Part shown: piece after piece, positions 18,138 through 26,114 of the stretch
Layout: each line of letters starts with the position of its first letter
Numbering within the stretch: the first letter of the stretch is position 1
DNA from: Nakamurella lactea DSM 19367
GTDB lineage: Bacteria; Actinomycetota; Actinomycetes; Mycobacteriales; Nakamurellaceae
Assembly: GCF_000426645.1 (NCBI RefSeq)
Contig: NZ_KE384549.1
Span: 1 to 64,000, forward strand
DNA length: 64,000 bases
Direction: 5' to 3'
Translations under genes and position numbers: made by a program
The notes under the pieces: model-generated
What the model was told of the DNA's origin: nothing
Database searches by the model: none
What the model saw: only the letters and a program-made list of their open reading frames with translations

Positions 18138-19390
18138 CGGCCGCCCCGGTGGTGGACCGGTACTGCCCGAACTGCGGGGCCAGGCTGACGGCGACCACCG
18201 AGACCTGCCGGAACTGCGGCGCTCCGACCCCGCAGCGCTCGCTCCGGCTGGACGAGACGGACACGGCCCCGGTATCGCGCCGGGTATTGGCCACCGCCAT
18301 CGACGTCGCGCCGCTGGTCCTGCTACTGGCCGGGCTGCTGACCGCTGCGGCGGTCACCGAGCTGGCCTCCTGGGTGCGATTGACGTTGCCGGCCTTGATG
18401 ATCGCCTGGTGCGCGCTGGTCTGGATCTGGCAGTCGGCGACCGGGCAAGGGCCGGGGAAGGCAGTTGTGGGCCTGCGGGTGGTCGACGAACGCACCGGCA
18501 GCCGGATCGGCGCGCTCCGGACGCTGGGCCGGATGGGGACCGAGGCCGGCTCGGTGATCGGCACGCTCGGCCTCGGCGCGTTGTCCTACCGATGGGATCC
18601 GTCCGGCCGGGAGCAGACCTGGTGGGACCGGGCCGCCGGGTCCAGGGTGATCGCCGAGAGTGCCGACGGTTTCACGGTTTTCGACCCCGCTGCCCAATCC
18701 AGGTGGACACCGGTGCCGCCGGCCCCGTCAGTAGTGCCGGGTCCGCAGGCCCAGCCGGGTCCGTCAGCCCAGCCGGGTCCGTCAGCCCTGCCGGTGCCGC
18801 CTGCCCAGACGGTGCCGCCTGCCCAGCCGGGGCCGTCAGCCCGGCCTGGCTCGTCAGCTGCACCGCCCACCGCACCGGACGGACCAACGACCGTGGTGCG
18901 CCGGGAAGACATCGCGGCCGCCGACCCGTTGGCGGAGGCGCCGACGACGGTGGTCGGCCGGCACGCCCTGTCGGACGCGCCGACCTCCGAGCATCCACGC
19001 GCGCTGATCGACGACGCCGACGCCACTGCGTCGCGACCGGCCGCCGACGCCAGGCCGGCCACCGCGACCCTGGAATGGGATACCGGCGCACGGGTGACCG
19101 TCGGCGGCGTCGTGCTGGTGGGTCGCGACCCGCAACCCGTCCCCGGCGAGCAGGTGGACCGGCGACTGGCGGTGGGCACCGACTCGGTCGGGGTGTCCAA
19201 GACCCATCTGGCGCTGACCATCACCACCGCCGGAATCACCGTGGTGGACAGGCATTCCACCAACGGAGTGCGGATCTCCGGCGCCGATGACGAGATCCTG
19301 CTCTGTCCGCCGGGGGAGCCGACGCCGGTCCGGGAAGGCGACCGCATCCTGTTCGGCGGACGGTCGATCCTGGTGGCTCCGAGCGGCTGA
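18134..19390 (+). CDS. Zinc-ribbon / RDD / FHA membrane protein
   Basis: A 418-residue protein that closes the envelope-signalling block. The N-terminus has a four-cysteine zinc ribbon (Cys11, 14, 25, 28: CPNCG...CRNCG). An RDD domain follows at about 45-180, with RRVLATAIDVAPLVL starting the first of its membrane helices and GQGPGKAVVGLRVVDERTG typical of the family. Residues 190-290 are a Pro/Gln/Ser-rich linker with repeated QPGPSA units. The C-terminal FHA domain (about 310-415) has VLVGRDP, SKTHLAL and HSTNGVRI. It probably recruits phosphothreonine proteins to the membrane, which fits the kinase and phosphatase in the same operon. Translation is coupled to the preceding gene by a 4-bp overlap. 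Confidence 0.9.
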   Translation: MTAAPVVDRYCPNCGARLTATTETCRNCGAPTPQRSLRLDETDTAPVSRRVLATAIDVAPLVLLLAGLLTAAAVTELASWVRLTLPALMIAWCALVWIWQSATGQGPGKAVVGLRVVDERTGSRIGALRTLGRMGTEAGSVIGTLGLGALSYRWDPSGREQTWWDRAAGSRVIAESADGFTVFDPAAQSRWTPVPPAPSVVPGPQAQPGPSAQPGPSALPVPPAQTVPPAQPGPSARPGSSAAPPTAPDGPTTVVRREDIAAADPLAEAPTTVVGRHALSDAPTSEHPRALIDDADATASRPAADARPATATLEWDTGARVTVGGVVLVGRDPQPVPGEQVDRRLAVGTDSVGVSKTHLALTITTAGITVVDRHSTNGVRISGADDEILLCPPGEPTPVREGDRILFGGRSILVAPSG

Positions 19391-19402
19391 CGTGGGACCT
19401 CG

Positions 19403-19960
19403 TCAGACCGCCAGGCCCTCGATCACTTCGGCACCAGGCAGTTTCGCCAGCGTGGCGCCGTCGATGACGATCTTGGCGCCGCGGATGCCGGCGCCGATCA
19501 CCACCGGTCCGGCACCGACGACGGCAGCGTCGATCAGGATCGGCCAGTCGGCCGGCAGCCCGATCGGGGTGATCCCGCCGTACTCCATGCCGGTCCTGGT
19601 CACCGCCTCGTCCATCGGCGCGAACGAGACCTTCCGTACGTCCAACCGCTTGCGCACCACCGTGTTCACGTCGGCACGGGTGGTCGCCAGGATCACCGCG
19701 GCCGCCCAGCGTTGCTCACCGGAACGCTTGCCGGACATCACCACACAGTTCGCCGAGACCTCGAGCGGGACGTCGTAGCGTTCGCAGAACACCGCAGTGT
19801 CGGCCAGCTCGGCATCGATCGGGGCCACCCAGACCTGATCCAGTTGTCCGTCGGGGTGGGCGAGCGCGTCGCGGACCGGTTCGCCCAACAGCTCCGGCCG
19901 ATCGAGCGCAGTGAACAGCTCCAGCGTGCCAAGGGTCGGCGCGCTCGCCGGTTGGTTCAC
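19403..19960 (-). CDS. YbaK/EbsC-type aminoacyl-tRNA deacylase
   Basis: A 185-residue cytoplasmic protein of the YbaK/ProX editing family, which hydrolyse mischarged aminoacyl-tRNAs in trans. The features seen are VSANCVVMSGKRSGEQRWAA, the KRLDVRKVSFAPMDEAV segment and GGITPIGLPADWPILID, the Gly-Gly-x-x-Pro motif of the active pocket. The expected Lys in the (V/C)K segment is replaced by an Arg-rich KRSGEQRW stretch, so specificity is uncertain. The GTG start overlaps the fprA stop by 4 bp, so the two form a two-gene unit. It converges on the RDD/FHA gene with only 12 nt between the stops. Confidence 0.88.
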   Translation of the reverse strand: MNQPASAPTLGTLELFTALDRPELLGEPVRDALAHPDGQLDQVWVAPIDAELADTAVFCERYDVPLEVSANCVVMSGKRSGEQRWAAAVILATTRADVNTVVRKRLDVRKVSFAPMDEAVTRTGMEYGGITPIGLPADWPILIDAAVVGAGPVVIGAGIRGAKIVIDGATLAKLPGAEVIEGLAV

Positions 19961-21357
19961 TGGTGCCGGGCCTTCGCCGCGATACTCGTCATCTCCGACC
20001 GGGAGATCACCTTGACCCGCTCACGATCGTGCTCGTCGGCAACGCCGAGCTCACGTTCGTGTGCGTCCAGCCGGTCCCAGCCGTCGAAATCGGTGACGCG
20101 CAGCCCCTTCTCGGCCAGCAGGGCCTCGACCTCGGCCCGGCTCCGGTGCGGTGCCCGCGGCAGCTCAGGGGCGTCGGCCAGCAGGTTGGCCACCGTTTCC
20201 GCTGCGTCCGACTTGGTGTGCCCGATCAGCCCGACCGGTCCGCGCTTGACCCAGCCGGTGGCATAGATGCCGGTGAGCGGGGCGCCGCCGGGATCCAGCA
20301 CCCGACCGGCCTCGTTCGGCAGCACCAGCTTGGCGCCGTCGAACGGCAGGTCCGCGATCGGCTCGGAGCGATAGCCGACGGCTCGGTAAACCGCCTGGAC
20401 GTCCCAGTCGGTGAACTCGCCGGTACCGCGGACGTTCCCGTCGCCTGTCAGCTCCATCCGCTCGGTGCGCAGCCCGGACACTGTCCCGTCGCCGAGGATC
20501 TCCACCGGGTTCTGCAGGAAGTGGATGTGGATCCGGCGGTGCGGTCCCGGCCGCGGGTCCCGCAGCGCCCACTCGCTGAGCACGTCGACCACCATCCGCT
20601 GGGACTTGGCCTTGGCGATGGCCTCCTCCGAGCCGGCGTCGAACTCCATGCCGGACGGGTCGACCAGCACTTCGACGTTCGGCGAGTGATCCAGCTCGCG
20701 CAGTTCCACCGGGGTGAACTTGGCCTGTGCCGGGCCGCGCCGGGCGAACATGTGCACGTCGGTGACGGCCGATTTCCGCAGCACCTCGTGCACGTGCGGC
20801 GGAATCTCGGTGTAGAGCAGTTCGTCGCCGGTGCGGGCCAGGATCCTGGCCACGTCCAGTCCGACGTTGCCGACGCCGATCACCGCCACCTCGCGGGCGC
20901 CCGTCAGGTCCCAGGTCTGCTCGCGGTCCGGGTGTGAGTCGTAGAAGGCGACGAACTCCGCGGCGCCGTGCGAGCCGTCGAGGTCGGCGCCGGGAATGGT
21001 CAGGCCACGGTCGCGCTCGGCTCCGGTCGCGAAGACGACGGCGTCGTAGAACTGCCGCAATTCGTCGACCTTGACGTCGACGCCGACCTGCACGTTGCCG
21101 TAGAAGCTGATCCGCGGATTCTCCATCACCCGGTGCAGCGCCACGATGATCTGCTTGATCCGCGGGTGGTCGGGAGCCACGCCGTAGCGGATCAGACCGT
21201 AGGGGGTGGGCAGCCGATCGAAGATGTCGACAGAGTCGACGGCGACGCCGCCGGTCTTGGTCAGGATGTCGGCGGCGTAGATACCGGCCGGGCCGGCACC
21301 CACGACGGCGATCCGCAGTCCTGCATCCGGACGGGTGGGCGTGGTGCTCTCGGGCAT
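19957..21357 (-). CDS. fprA: FAD-dependent ferredoxin/adrenodoxin-type NADP+ reductase
   Basis: A 466-residue flavoprotein of the adrenodoxin-reductase type, as FprA of mycobacteria; it passes electrons from NADPH to ferredoxins, for example for cytochrome P450s. The FAD-binding Rossmann motif VGAGPAGIYAADIL lies at about 19-32, YGLIRYGVAPDHPRIK follows near 55-70, the NADP-binding motif GVGNVGLDVARIL is near 160, and the C-terminal FAD contact GWVKRGPVGLIGHTKSDA near 370. Length is normal for the family. An AGGAGAG site lies 11 nt before the ATG, and a TATCCT box lies upstream, next to a 14-bp palindrome. The downstream deacylase gene is translationally coupled. Confidence 0.95.
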   Translation of the reverse strand: MPESTTPTRPDAGLRIAVVGAGPAGIYAADILTKTGGVAVDSVDIFDRLPTPYGLIRYGVAPDHPRIKQIIVALHRVMENPRISFYGNVQVGVDVKVDELRQFYDAVVFATGAERDRGLTIPGADLDGSHGAAEFVAFYDSHPDREQTWDLTGAREVAVIGVGNVGLDVARILARTGDELLYTEIPPHVHEVLRKSAVTDVHMFARRGPAQAKFTPVELRELDHSPNVEVLVDPSGMEFDAGSEEAIAKAKSQRMVVDVLSEWALRDPRPGPHRRIHIHFLQNPVEILGDGTVSGLRTERMELTGDGNVRGTGEFTDWDVQAVYRAVGYRSEPIADLPFDGAKLVLPNEAGRVLDPGGAPLTGIYATGWVKRGPVGLIGHTKSDAAETVANLLADAPELPRAPHRSRAEVEALLAEKGLRVTDFDGWDRLDAHERELGVADEHDRERVKVISRSEMTSIAAKARHQ

Positions 21358-21402
21358 GCGGCGGCGCTCTCCTTCGTGATGGCAGCCCTCAGGATACCGG
21401 CC

Positions 21403-21416
21403 TCAACCGCGGTTGA
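21403..21416. promoter_or_regulatory. Perfect 14-bp palindrome upstream of fprA
   Basis: TCAACCGCGGTTGA reads the same on both strands and lies 46 nt upstream of the fprA start, just before a TATCCT box on the minus strand. Extended with one mismatch it becomes GCCT(T)CAACCGCGG-TTGAAGGC, reminiscent of SoxR/MerR-type dyads that sit between -35 and -10. Binding is inferred only. Confidence 0.4.
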
Positions 21417-21578
21417 AGGCGATGTGACGTGTACCGCACCGACGGTGACCTGCACAGATTGCCGCTTCCCCGCGGTCGCGCGTGTCCGGGATGACGTCGA
21501 CGGAACGTGATCCACCCCGGCCACGTCGTAGGCCCATCCGGCCCCGGACGGCCCGGCCTGTTCGAAAGGAATCACTTC

Positions 21579-21920
21579 ATGCGCATCCTGACCCGCATCG
21601 GCGTGCTGCTGTTGGTGCTTGGCCTCGGTTCTCTCGTGCTGCGACTGATGGACATGCACTTCACCGTGCTGGCCTGGGCCGACGACCTGCAGCCCGGCCT
21701 CGGCATCGGATTCGCCGTGCTCGGCGCAGGCTTGGTGCTGGCGGACGTGGTGAGTCGCCGCGAGAACACGCCCGCGCAGCCGCCGCTCAACCAGCAGGCT
21801 GCCTACCACCAGCCGCAGTTCAACCAGCCGGCTCCCGATAACCAGCCGCAGTTCAACACCAGCCCGCCCAGCCGCAGCAGCCGTTCCCCCCGACCAGGTA
21901 GCGGAACGTTCAACAGGTAG
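21579..21920 (+). CDS. Small two-helix membrane protein with Gln/Asn/Pro-rich tail
   Basis: A 113-residue protein. The ATG at 21579 has a good AAAGGA ribosome site; an earlier in-frame ATG would add 24 poorly conserved-looking residues without a site. Two hydrophobic helices (about 5-23, LTRIGVLLLVLGLGSLVL, and 47-64, GIGFAVLGAGLVLADVV) are separated by a short loop. The tail has imperfect repeats of (Y/F)NQPAPDNQPQFN type. I do not recognise a family; actinobacteria contain many such small membrane proteins. It stands alone, divergent from fprA and convergent with the short aldehyde dehydrogenase gene. Confidence 0.7.
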   Translation: MRILTRIGVLLLVLGLGSLVLRLMDMHFTVLAWADDLQPGLGIGFAVLGAGLVLADVVSRRENTPAQPPLNQQAAYHQPQFNQPAPDNQPQFNTSPPSRSSRSPRPGSGTFNR

Positions 21921-21978
21921 CGCAAGTCTCGCCGGCGTGTCGGCCAACATTCCGCTACCGGCCCGGTTCGGGCGCCGG

Positions 21979-22896
21979 TCAGTACGAGCCGCCGCCGGAC
22001 AGCGCGACGGCGCCGGTCGGGTGCCAGACCGTCTTGGTCTCCAGGAAGGCTCGCAGCCGGGCGGTGCCGGGCGGGGCGGTGAAGTTCGGCTGCCGCCCCG
22101 CGAAGACGCGTTTGACGGTGCCCGCAGCGGCTCGTTCCAGTGCCGCCCGCAGCTCGGCATCGCAACCGGTGAGGTCCAGTGCGTTGACGTCACCGTGCGC
22201 GGCCAGGTGCGGCATGATCTCGGCGGCGTCACCGGTCAGCAGGTTCACCACGCCGGCCGGCAGGTCGGCGGTGGCCAGCACCTCGGCGAAGGCGATCGCC
22301 GGCAGCGGCCGGGCCGCCGAGCTGACCACGACCGCGGTGTTGCCGGAGGTGATGATCGGCGCGATCACGCTGACCAGTCCGAGGAACGAGTCGTCCTGCG
22401 GTGCGGCCGCCGCCACCACCCCGGTCGGTTCCGGCGTCGAGAAGGAGAAGTACGGCCCGGCAACGGGATTGGCGCTGCCCAGGACCGACGCGATCTTGTC
22501 GGTCCAGCCGGCGTAGTGCACCAGCCGGTCGATCGCGGCGTCCACCGCGGCGGCGGCCGTGGAAGTCGTCAGCCCCTCGCCCGCGGTGACCAGCTCGACG
22601 AACTGGGCCCGCCGGCCCTCCAGCATCTCGGCGATCCGGTAGATCACCTGGCCGCGGTTGTAGGCGGTGCTGCCGGCCCATGTGCCGAAGGCCTTGCGGG
22701 CGGCCACCACCGCGTCCCTGGCGTCCTTGCGAGAACCCTGCGCGGCGTTCGCCGCGAAGCCGCCCTTCGCGTCGGTGACCTGGTAGGTGCGTCCGCTCTC
22801 GCTGCGCGGGAAGGCACCGCCGATGAACAGTTTGTAGGTCTTGGCAACGGCGACGCGCTCGCCGGCCGCGGCCCTGCCCGAATCCTTGGCCGCCAT
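21979..22896 (-). CDS. Short aldehyde dehydrogenase family protein lacking the catalytic domain
   Basis: At 305 residues this is about 60 percent of the usual length. It contains the family N-terminus (YKLFIGGAFPRSESGRTYQV), the helical coenzyme-binding region, a YFSFSTPEPTGVVAAAAPQ segment and GNTAVVVSSAARPLPAIAFAEVL plus LPAGVVNLLTG, then stops soon after a remnant of the GxxxxG helix. The catalytic Cys segment (NQGQxC) and the LELGGK Glu motif are absent. It may be a non-catalytic partner of the full-length enzyme encoded immediately upstream, whose stop overlaps this ATG (TGATG). Such short/long pairs next to deoC are, to my recollection, seen in other actinobacteria, so it is probably not simple decay. 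Confidence 0.82.
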   Translation of the reverse strand: MAAKDSGRAAAGERVAVAKTYKLFIGGAFPRSESGRTYQVTDAKGGFAANAAQGSRKDARDAVVAARKAFGTWAGSTAYNRGQVIYRIAEMLEGRRAQFVELVTAGEGLTTSTAAAAVDAAIDRLVHYAGWTDKIASVLGSANPVAGPYFSFSTPEPTGVVAAAAPQDDSFLGLVSVIAPIITSGNTAVVVSSAARPLPAIAFAEVLATADLPAGVVNLLTGDAAEIMPHLAAHGDVNALDLTGCDAELRAALERAAAGTVKRVFAGRQPNFTAPPGTARLRAFLETKTVWHPTGAVALSGGGSY

Positions 22897-24368
22897 CAGA
22901 ATCCCTCCGCCACGTCGTCGGTGTCCAGGTAGGCGCCGAGCCCGCTGCGACCACCCTCCCGGCCGAAGCCGGACTCCTTGTAGCCGCCGAAGGCGGCGGT
23001 CGGGTCGAACCGGTTGAAGGTGTTGGCCCACACCACGCCGGCCCGTAGCGACTGCGCCATACCGAGAATGCGCGAGCCCTTCTCGGTCCAGACGCCGGCG
23101 GACAGCCCGTACGGGGTGTTGTTCGCCTTGGCGACCGCCTCGTCGGGTGTGCGGAACGTCAGCACCGAGAGCACCGGCCCGAAGATCTCCTCGCGGGCGA
23201 TCCGCATCGCCTGCGACACCCCGGAGAAGATGGTCGGCGGGAAGAAGAACCCACGGTCCGGGACCGGGCACGGTGACGTCCAGCGCTGCGCGCCCTCGGC
23301 GTCGCCGACGGCGGTCAGCTCGCGGATCTTGCTCAGTTGTTCGCCCGAATTGATCGCGCCGACGTCGGTGTTCTTGTCCATCGGATCGCCGATCCGCAGC
23401 GTGCCGATCCGGGTGCGGAGCTTCTCCAGCACCTCCTCGGCCACCGATTCCTGCACCAGTAAGCGACTTCCGGCGCAACAGACGTGGCCCTGATTGAAGA
23501 AGATCCCGTTCACGATGCCCTCGACCGCCTGGTCGATCGGGGCGTCGTCGAAGACGATGTTGGCGGCCTTCCCGCCCAGCTCGAGGGTGACCTTGCGGCC
23601 GGTCCCGGCCAACGACGACTGGATCTGCCGGCCCACGTCGGTGGACCCGGTGAAGGCCACCTTGTCGATCCCGGGATGGTTCACCAGCGCCTTCCCGATG
23701 TCGCCGGCGCCGGTCAGGATGTTGACCACGCCCGGCGGCACACCGGCATCGGCGATGATCTCGGCCAACACCAGGATCGACAGCGGGGTGGTCTCTGCCG
23801 ACTTGATCACCACGGTGTTGCCGGCGGCCAACGCCGGGGCGATCTTCCAGGCGGCCATCAGCAGCGGGAAGTTCCACGGGATCACCTGCCCGGCCACTCC
23901 CAGCGGCTTCGGATCGGGACCGAATCCCGCGTGCTGCAACTTGTCTGCCCAACCGGCGTGGTAGAAGAAGTGCGCGGAGGCGGTCGGCACGTCGACGTCG
24001 CGGGACTCCTTGATCGGCTTGCCGTTGTCCAGGGTCTCGACCACGGCCAGTTCACGGGCCCGTTCGGCGATGCCGCGGGCGATCCGGAACAGGTACTTGC
24101 CGCGCTCGCTGCCCGGCATCTTCGACCAGACCGTGTCGTAGGCGGTGCGGGCCGCCGTCACCGCGGTGTCGACGTCGTCGGTCGAGACGGTGCTCACCAC
24201 TGCGAGCGGCTGCTCGGTGGCCGGGTTGATCGTCTTGATCTCCTCGCCGTTGCCCTCGACGAACTTTCCACCGATGAACGGCAGGTAGCGCTCCTTGAGC
24301 TTGCCGATCGCCGCCGATTCCGGGGCCGGGGCGTATTCCCACTCGAAGCCGCTGGTCTTCTTCGCCAT
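22896..24368 (-). CDS. Aldehyde dehydrogenase (likely acetaldehyde oxidation after DeoC)
   Basis: A full-length 490-residue NAD(P)-dependent aldehyde dehydrogenase. Visible motifs are VIPWNFPLLMAAWKIAPAL (NAD fold), GNTVVIKSAETTP, PPGVVNILTG, FTGSTDVGRQI, LELGGKAANIV with the general-base Glu, and NQGHVCCAGSRLL with the nucleophile Cys. Its start lies 5 nt after the deoC stop and its stop overlaps the short aldehyde dehydrogenase, so three genes form one operon. DeoC releases acetaldehyde, which this enzyme could oxidise to acetate or convert in a related way; substrate is inferred from context. Confidence 0.92.
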   Translation of the reverse strand: MAKKTSGFEWEYAPAPESAAIGKLKERYLPFIGGKFVEGNGEEIKTINPATEQPLAVVSTVSTDDVDTAVTAARTAYDTVWSKMPGSERGKYLFRIARGIAERARELAVVETLDNGKPIKESRDVDVPTASAHFFYHAGWADKLQHAGFGPDPKPLGVAGQVIPWNFPLLMAAWKIAPALAAGNTVVIKSAETTPLSILVLAEIIADAGVPPGVVNILTGAGDIGKALVNHPGIDKVAFTGSTDVGRQIQSSLAGTGRKVTLELGGKAANIVFDDAPIDQAVEGIVNGIFFNQGHVCCAGSRLLVQESVAEEVLEKLRTRIGTLRIGDPMDKNTDVGAINSGEQLSKIRELTAVGDAEGAQRWTSPCPVPDRGFFFPPTIFSGVSQAMRIAREEIFGPVLSVLTFRTPDEAVAKANNTPYGLSAGVWTEKGSRILGMAQSLRAGVVWANTFNRFDPTAAFGGYKESGFGREGGRSGLGAYLDTDDVAEGF

Positions 24369-24373
24369 GTGTC

Positions 24374-25414
24374 TCAGTCCACCGTCACATAGTCGGGCCC
24401 GCTGTAGTGGCCCTGGGTCTGCGCCCGGCGCTGCATCACCAGGTCGTTGAGCAGGCTGGAGGCGCCGAACCGGAACAGGAACGGATCCAGCCACTGCGGT
24501 CCGGCGACCTCGTGCACGGCCACCAGATAGCGGATCGCGTCTTTGGTGTTGCGGATGCCGCCGGCCGGTTTCACCGCCCGCAGCTCGCCGGTCTGCACGT
24601 GCCAGTCGTGCACGGCCTGCAGCATCACGTGGGTGACGGGCAGCGTGGCGGCCGGTGAGATCTTGCCGGTGGAGGTCTTGATGAAATCGCCGCCGGCCAG
24701 CAGCGCGAGCCAGGACGCCCTCCGCACGTTGTCGTAGGTGGCGAGTTCGCCGGTCTCCAGGATCACCTTGAGCCGGGTGCCGGAGCCGAGCCGGTCGCAT
24801 TCGGCCCGGACCGCGGCGATCTGGTCGAAGACCAGACCGTAGTTGCCGGCTAGGAAGGCGCCACGGTCGATCACCATGTCCACCTCGGTGGCGCCGGCCT
24901 CGATGGCGTATCTGGTATCGGCGAGTTTCACTGCCAGCGACGATCGACCGGACGGGAAAGCCGTTGCCACCGAGGCGATCCCGATGCCGGTGCCGGCGAG
25001 GGCCGGCACCGCGGTGCCGACCATGTCCGGGTAGACACAGACCGCGGCCACCATCGGCGTTTCCGGGACGTCCGGGTCGGGTCGCCGGGCCTTGGCGGCC
25101 AGCGATCGCACCTTGCCGGGGGTGTCGGCGCCCTCCAGAGTGGTCAGGTCGACCATCGAGATGGCCAGGTCGATGGCGGCCAGCTTCGAGGCCTTCTTGA
25201 TGGAGCGGGTGGCCAGCGCGGCGGCCCGGCCCTCGACGCCGACCGGGTCGACGCCGGGCAGACCGTGCAGAAAGCGACGCAGGTGCGATTCGTCGCTGAC
25301 GGCGTCGGCCAGGTGCGATGGCAGTTGGTCGGGCAGCGCGGCACTGCTCGGCAATTCGGCATCGCCGGGCAGCTCGGCCCGGCCGGGCGCGGCTTCGGAC
25401 ACGGCTCGGTTCAT
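24374..25414 (-). CDS. deoC: Deoxyribose-phosphate aldolase
   Basis: A 346-residue class I aldolase that splits 2-deoxyribose 5-phosphate into acetaldehyde and glyceraldehyde 3-phosphate. Motifs: AAVCVYPDMV, GIGIASVATAFPSG, EVDMVIDRGAFLAGNY, KVILETGEL, FIKTSTGKIS with the Schiff-base Lys near 246, and AVKPAGGIRN with the second active-site Lys. An N-terminal extension of about 40 residues makes it longer than the E. coli enzyme, as is common in actinobacteria. The ATG at 25414 is preceded by TAGGAT at six bases, so the message may be leaderless. First gene of the deoC-aldehyde dehydrogenase operon. Confidence 0.96.
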   Translation of the reverse strand: MNRAVSEAAPGRAELPGDAELPSSAALPDQLPSHLADAVSDESHLRRFLHGLPGVDPVGVEGRAAALATRSIKKASKLAAIDLAISMVDLTTLEGADTPGKVRSLAAKARRPDPDVPETPMVAAVCVYPDMVGTAVPALAGTGIGIASVATAFPSGRSSLAVKLADTRYAIEAGATEVDMVIDRGAFLAGNYGLVFDQIAAVRAECDRLGSGTRLKVILETGELATYDNVRRASWLALLAGGDFIKTSTGKISPAATLPVTHVMLQAVHDWHVQTGELRAVKPAGGIRNTKDAIRYLVAVHEVAGPQWLDPFLFRFGASSLLNDLVMQRRAQTQGHYSGPDYVTVD

Positions 25415-25426
25415 GCCGTCATCCTA
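25415..25426 (-). promoter_or_regulatory. Candidate -10 box for leaderless deoC mRNA
   Basis: On the minus strand TAGGAT (25426-25421) is followed by six bases and the deoC ATG. This distance puts the transcription start at or next to the start codon. No clear Shine-Dalgarno sequence is present, which agrees with a leaderless message. Confidence 0.4.
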
Positions 25427-25469
25427 GGTCCGGAGTACGCGTCCGGCGGTCGAGGCGTGACAACCGACA

Positions 25470-26114
25470 GTGACGGTGGAGCGTCTGAACGAGGTGGAAC
25501 AACTGGAGGCAGCGGTGGCCCCGACCAGCACCGACCGGATGAGGCCCGACCGCACCGGCACCGGGCAGCGCCCCGGGATCGCCGGTCCGGCCGGCGTCGC
25601 CTCGCCGATCGACCAGCTGTACCGCACCTATTGGGACTCGCTGGTGCGGCTGGCCTGGTTGATGACTGGCGACCAGTCGACGGCAGAGGAGGTCGTCGCC
25701 GATGCGTTGGTCGCGCTGCATCGCCGCTGGGACGGGTTGGGCACGGTCGCGAACCTGCCGGCCTACCTGCGGCGCAGCGTCATCAACGGTTGCCGATCGC
25801 ACGGCCGGCGGCGGGTGCTGGAACGGGCGCACCTGGCCAATGAGGCGAACGTGGTGGCCCGGATCGGCGACGCACCGAGCGCCGAGGCCCAGGTCCTGGA
25901 ACGGTTCGGCCGCGCCGATGTGCTGTCGGCACTTGCCCAGTTGCCGCGACGTCAACGCGAAGTGCTGGTTCTGCGTTATTACCTCGATCTGTCCGAGGGA
26001 CAGATCGCCGAAACCCTCGACGTATCGCCAGGTTCGGTCAAGTCGCACGCCCATCGTGGGCTCGCTGCGCTGCGTGACCGGATGGCCGACCACAACCCGC
26101 TGGAGGATCGATGA
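25470..26114 (+). CDS. SigE-family (ECF-type) RNA polymerase sigma factor
   Basis: A 214-residue sigma factor. After a 45-residue disordered N-terminus, region 2 runs from about 48 (IDQLYRTYWDSLVRLAWLMTG) through AEEVVADALVALHRRW, and region 4 from about 150 (LPRRQREVLVLRYYLDLSEG, QIAETLDVSPGSVKSHAHRGL). This is the SigE-type group common in actinobacteria, which lack region 3. The GTG at 25470 is the earliest plausible start; there is no strong ribosome site. The stop overlaps the next gene (ATGA), whose membrane protein may be its regulator. It lies divergent from deoC across 55 nt. Confidence 0.92.
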   Translation: MTVERLNEVEQLEAAVAPTSTDRMRPDRTGTGQRPGIAGPAGVASPIDQLYRTYWDSLVRLAWLMTGDQSTAEEVVADALVALHRRWDGLGTVANLPAYLRRSVINGCRSHGRRRVLERAHLANEANVVARIGDAPSAEAQVLERFGRADVLSALAQLPRRQREVLVLRYYLDLSEGQIAETLDVSPGSVKSHAHRGLAALRDRMADHNPLEDR

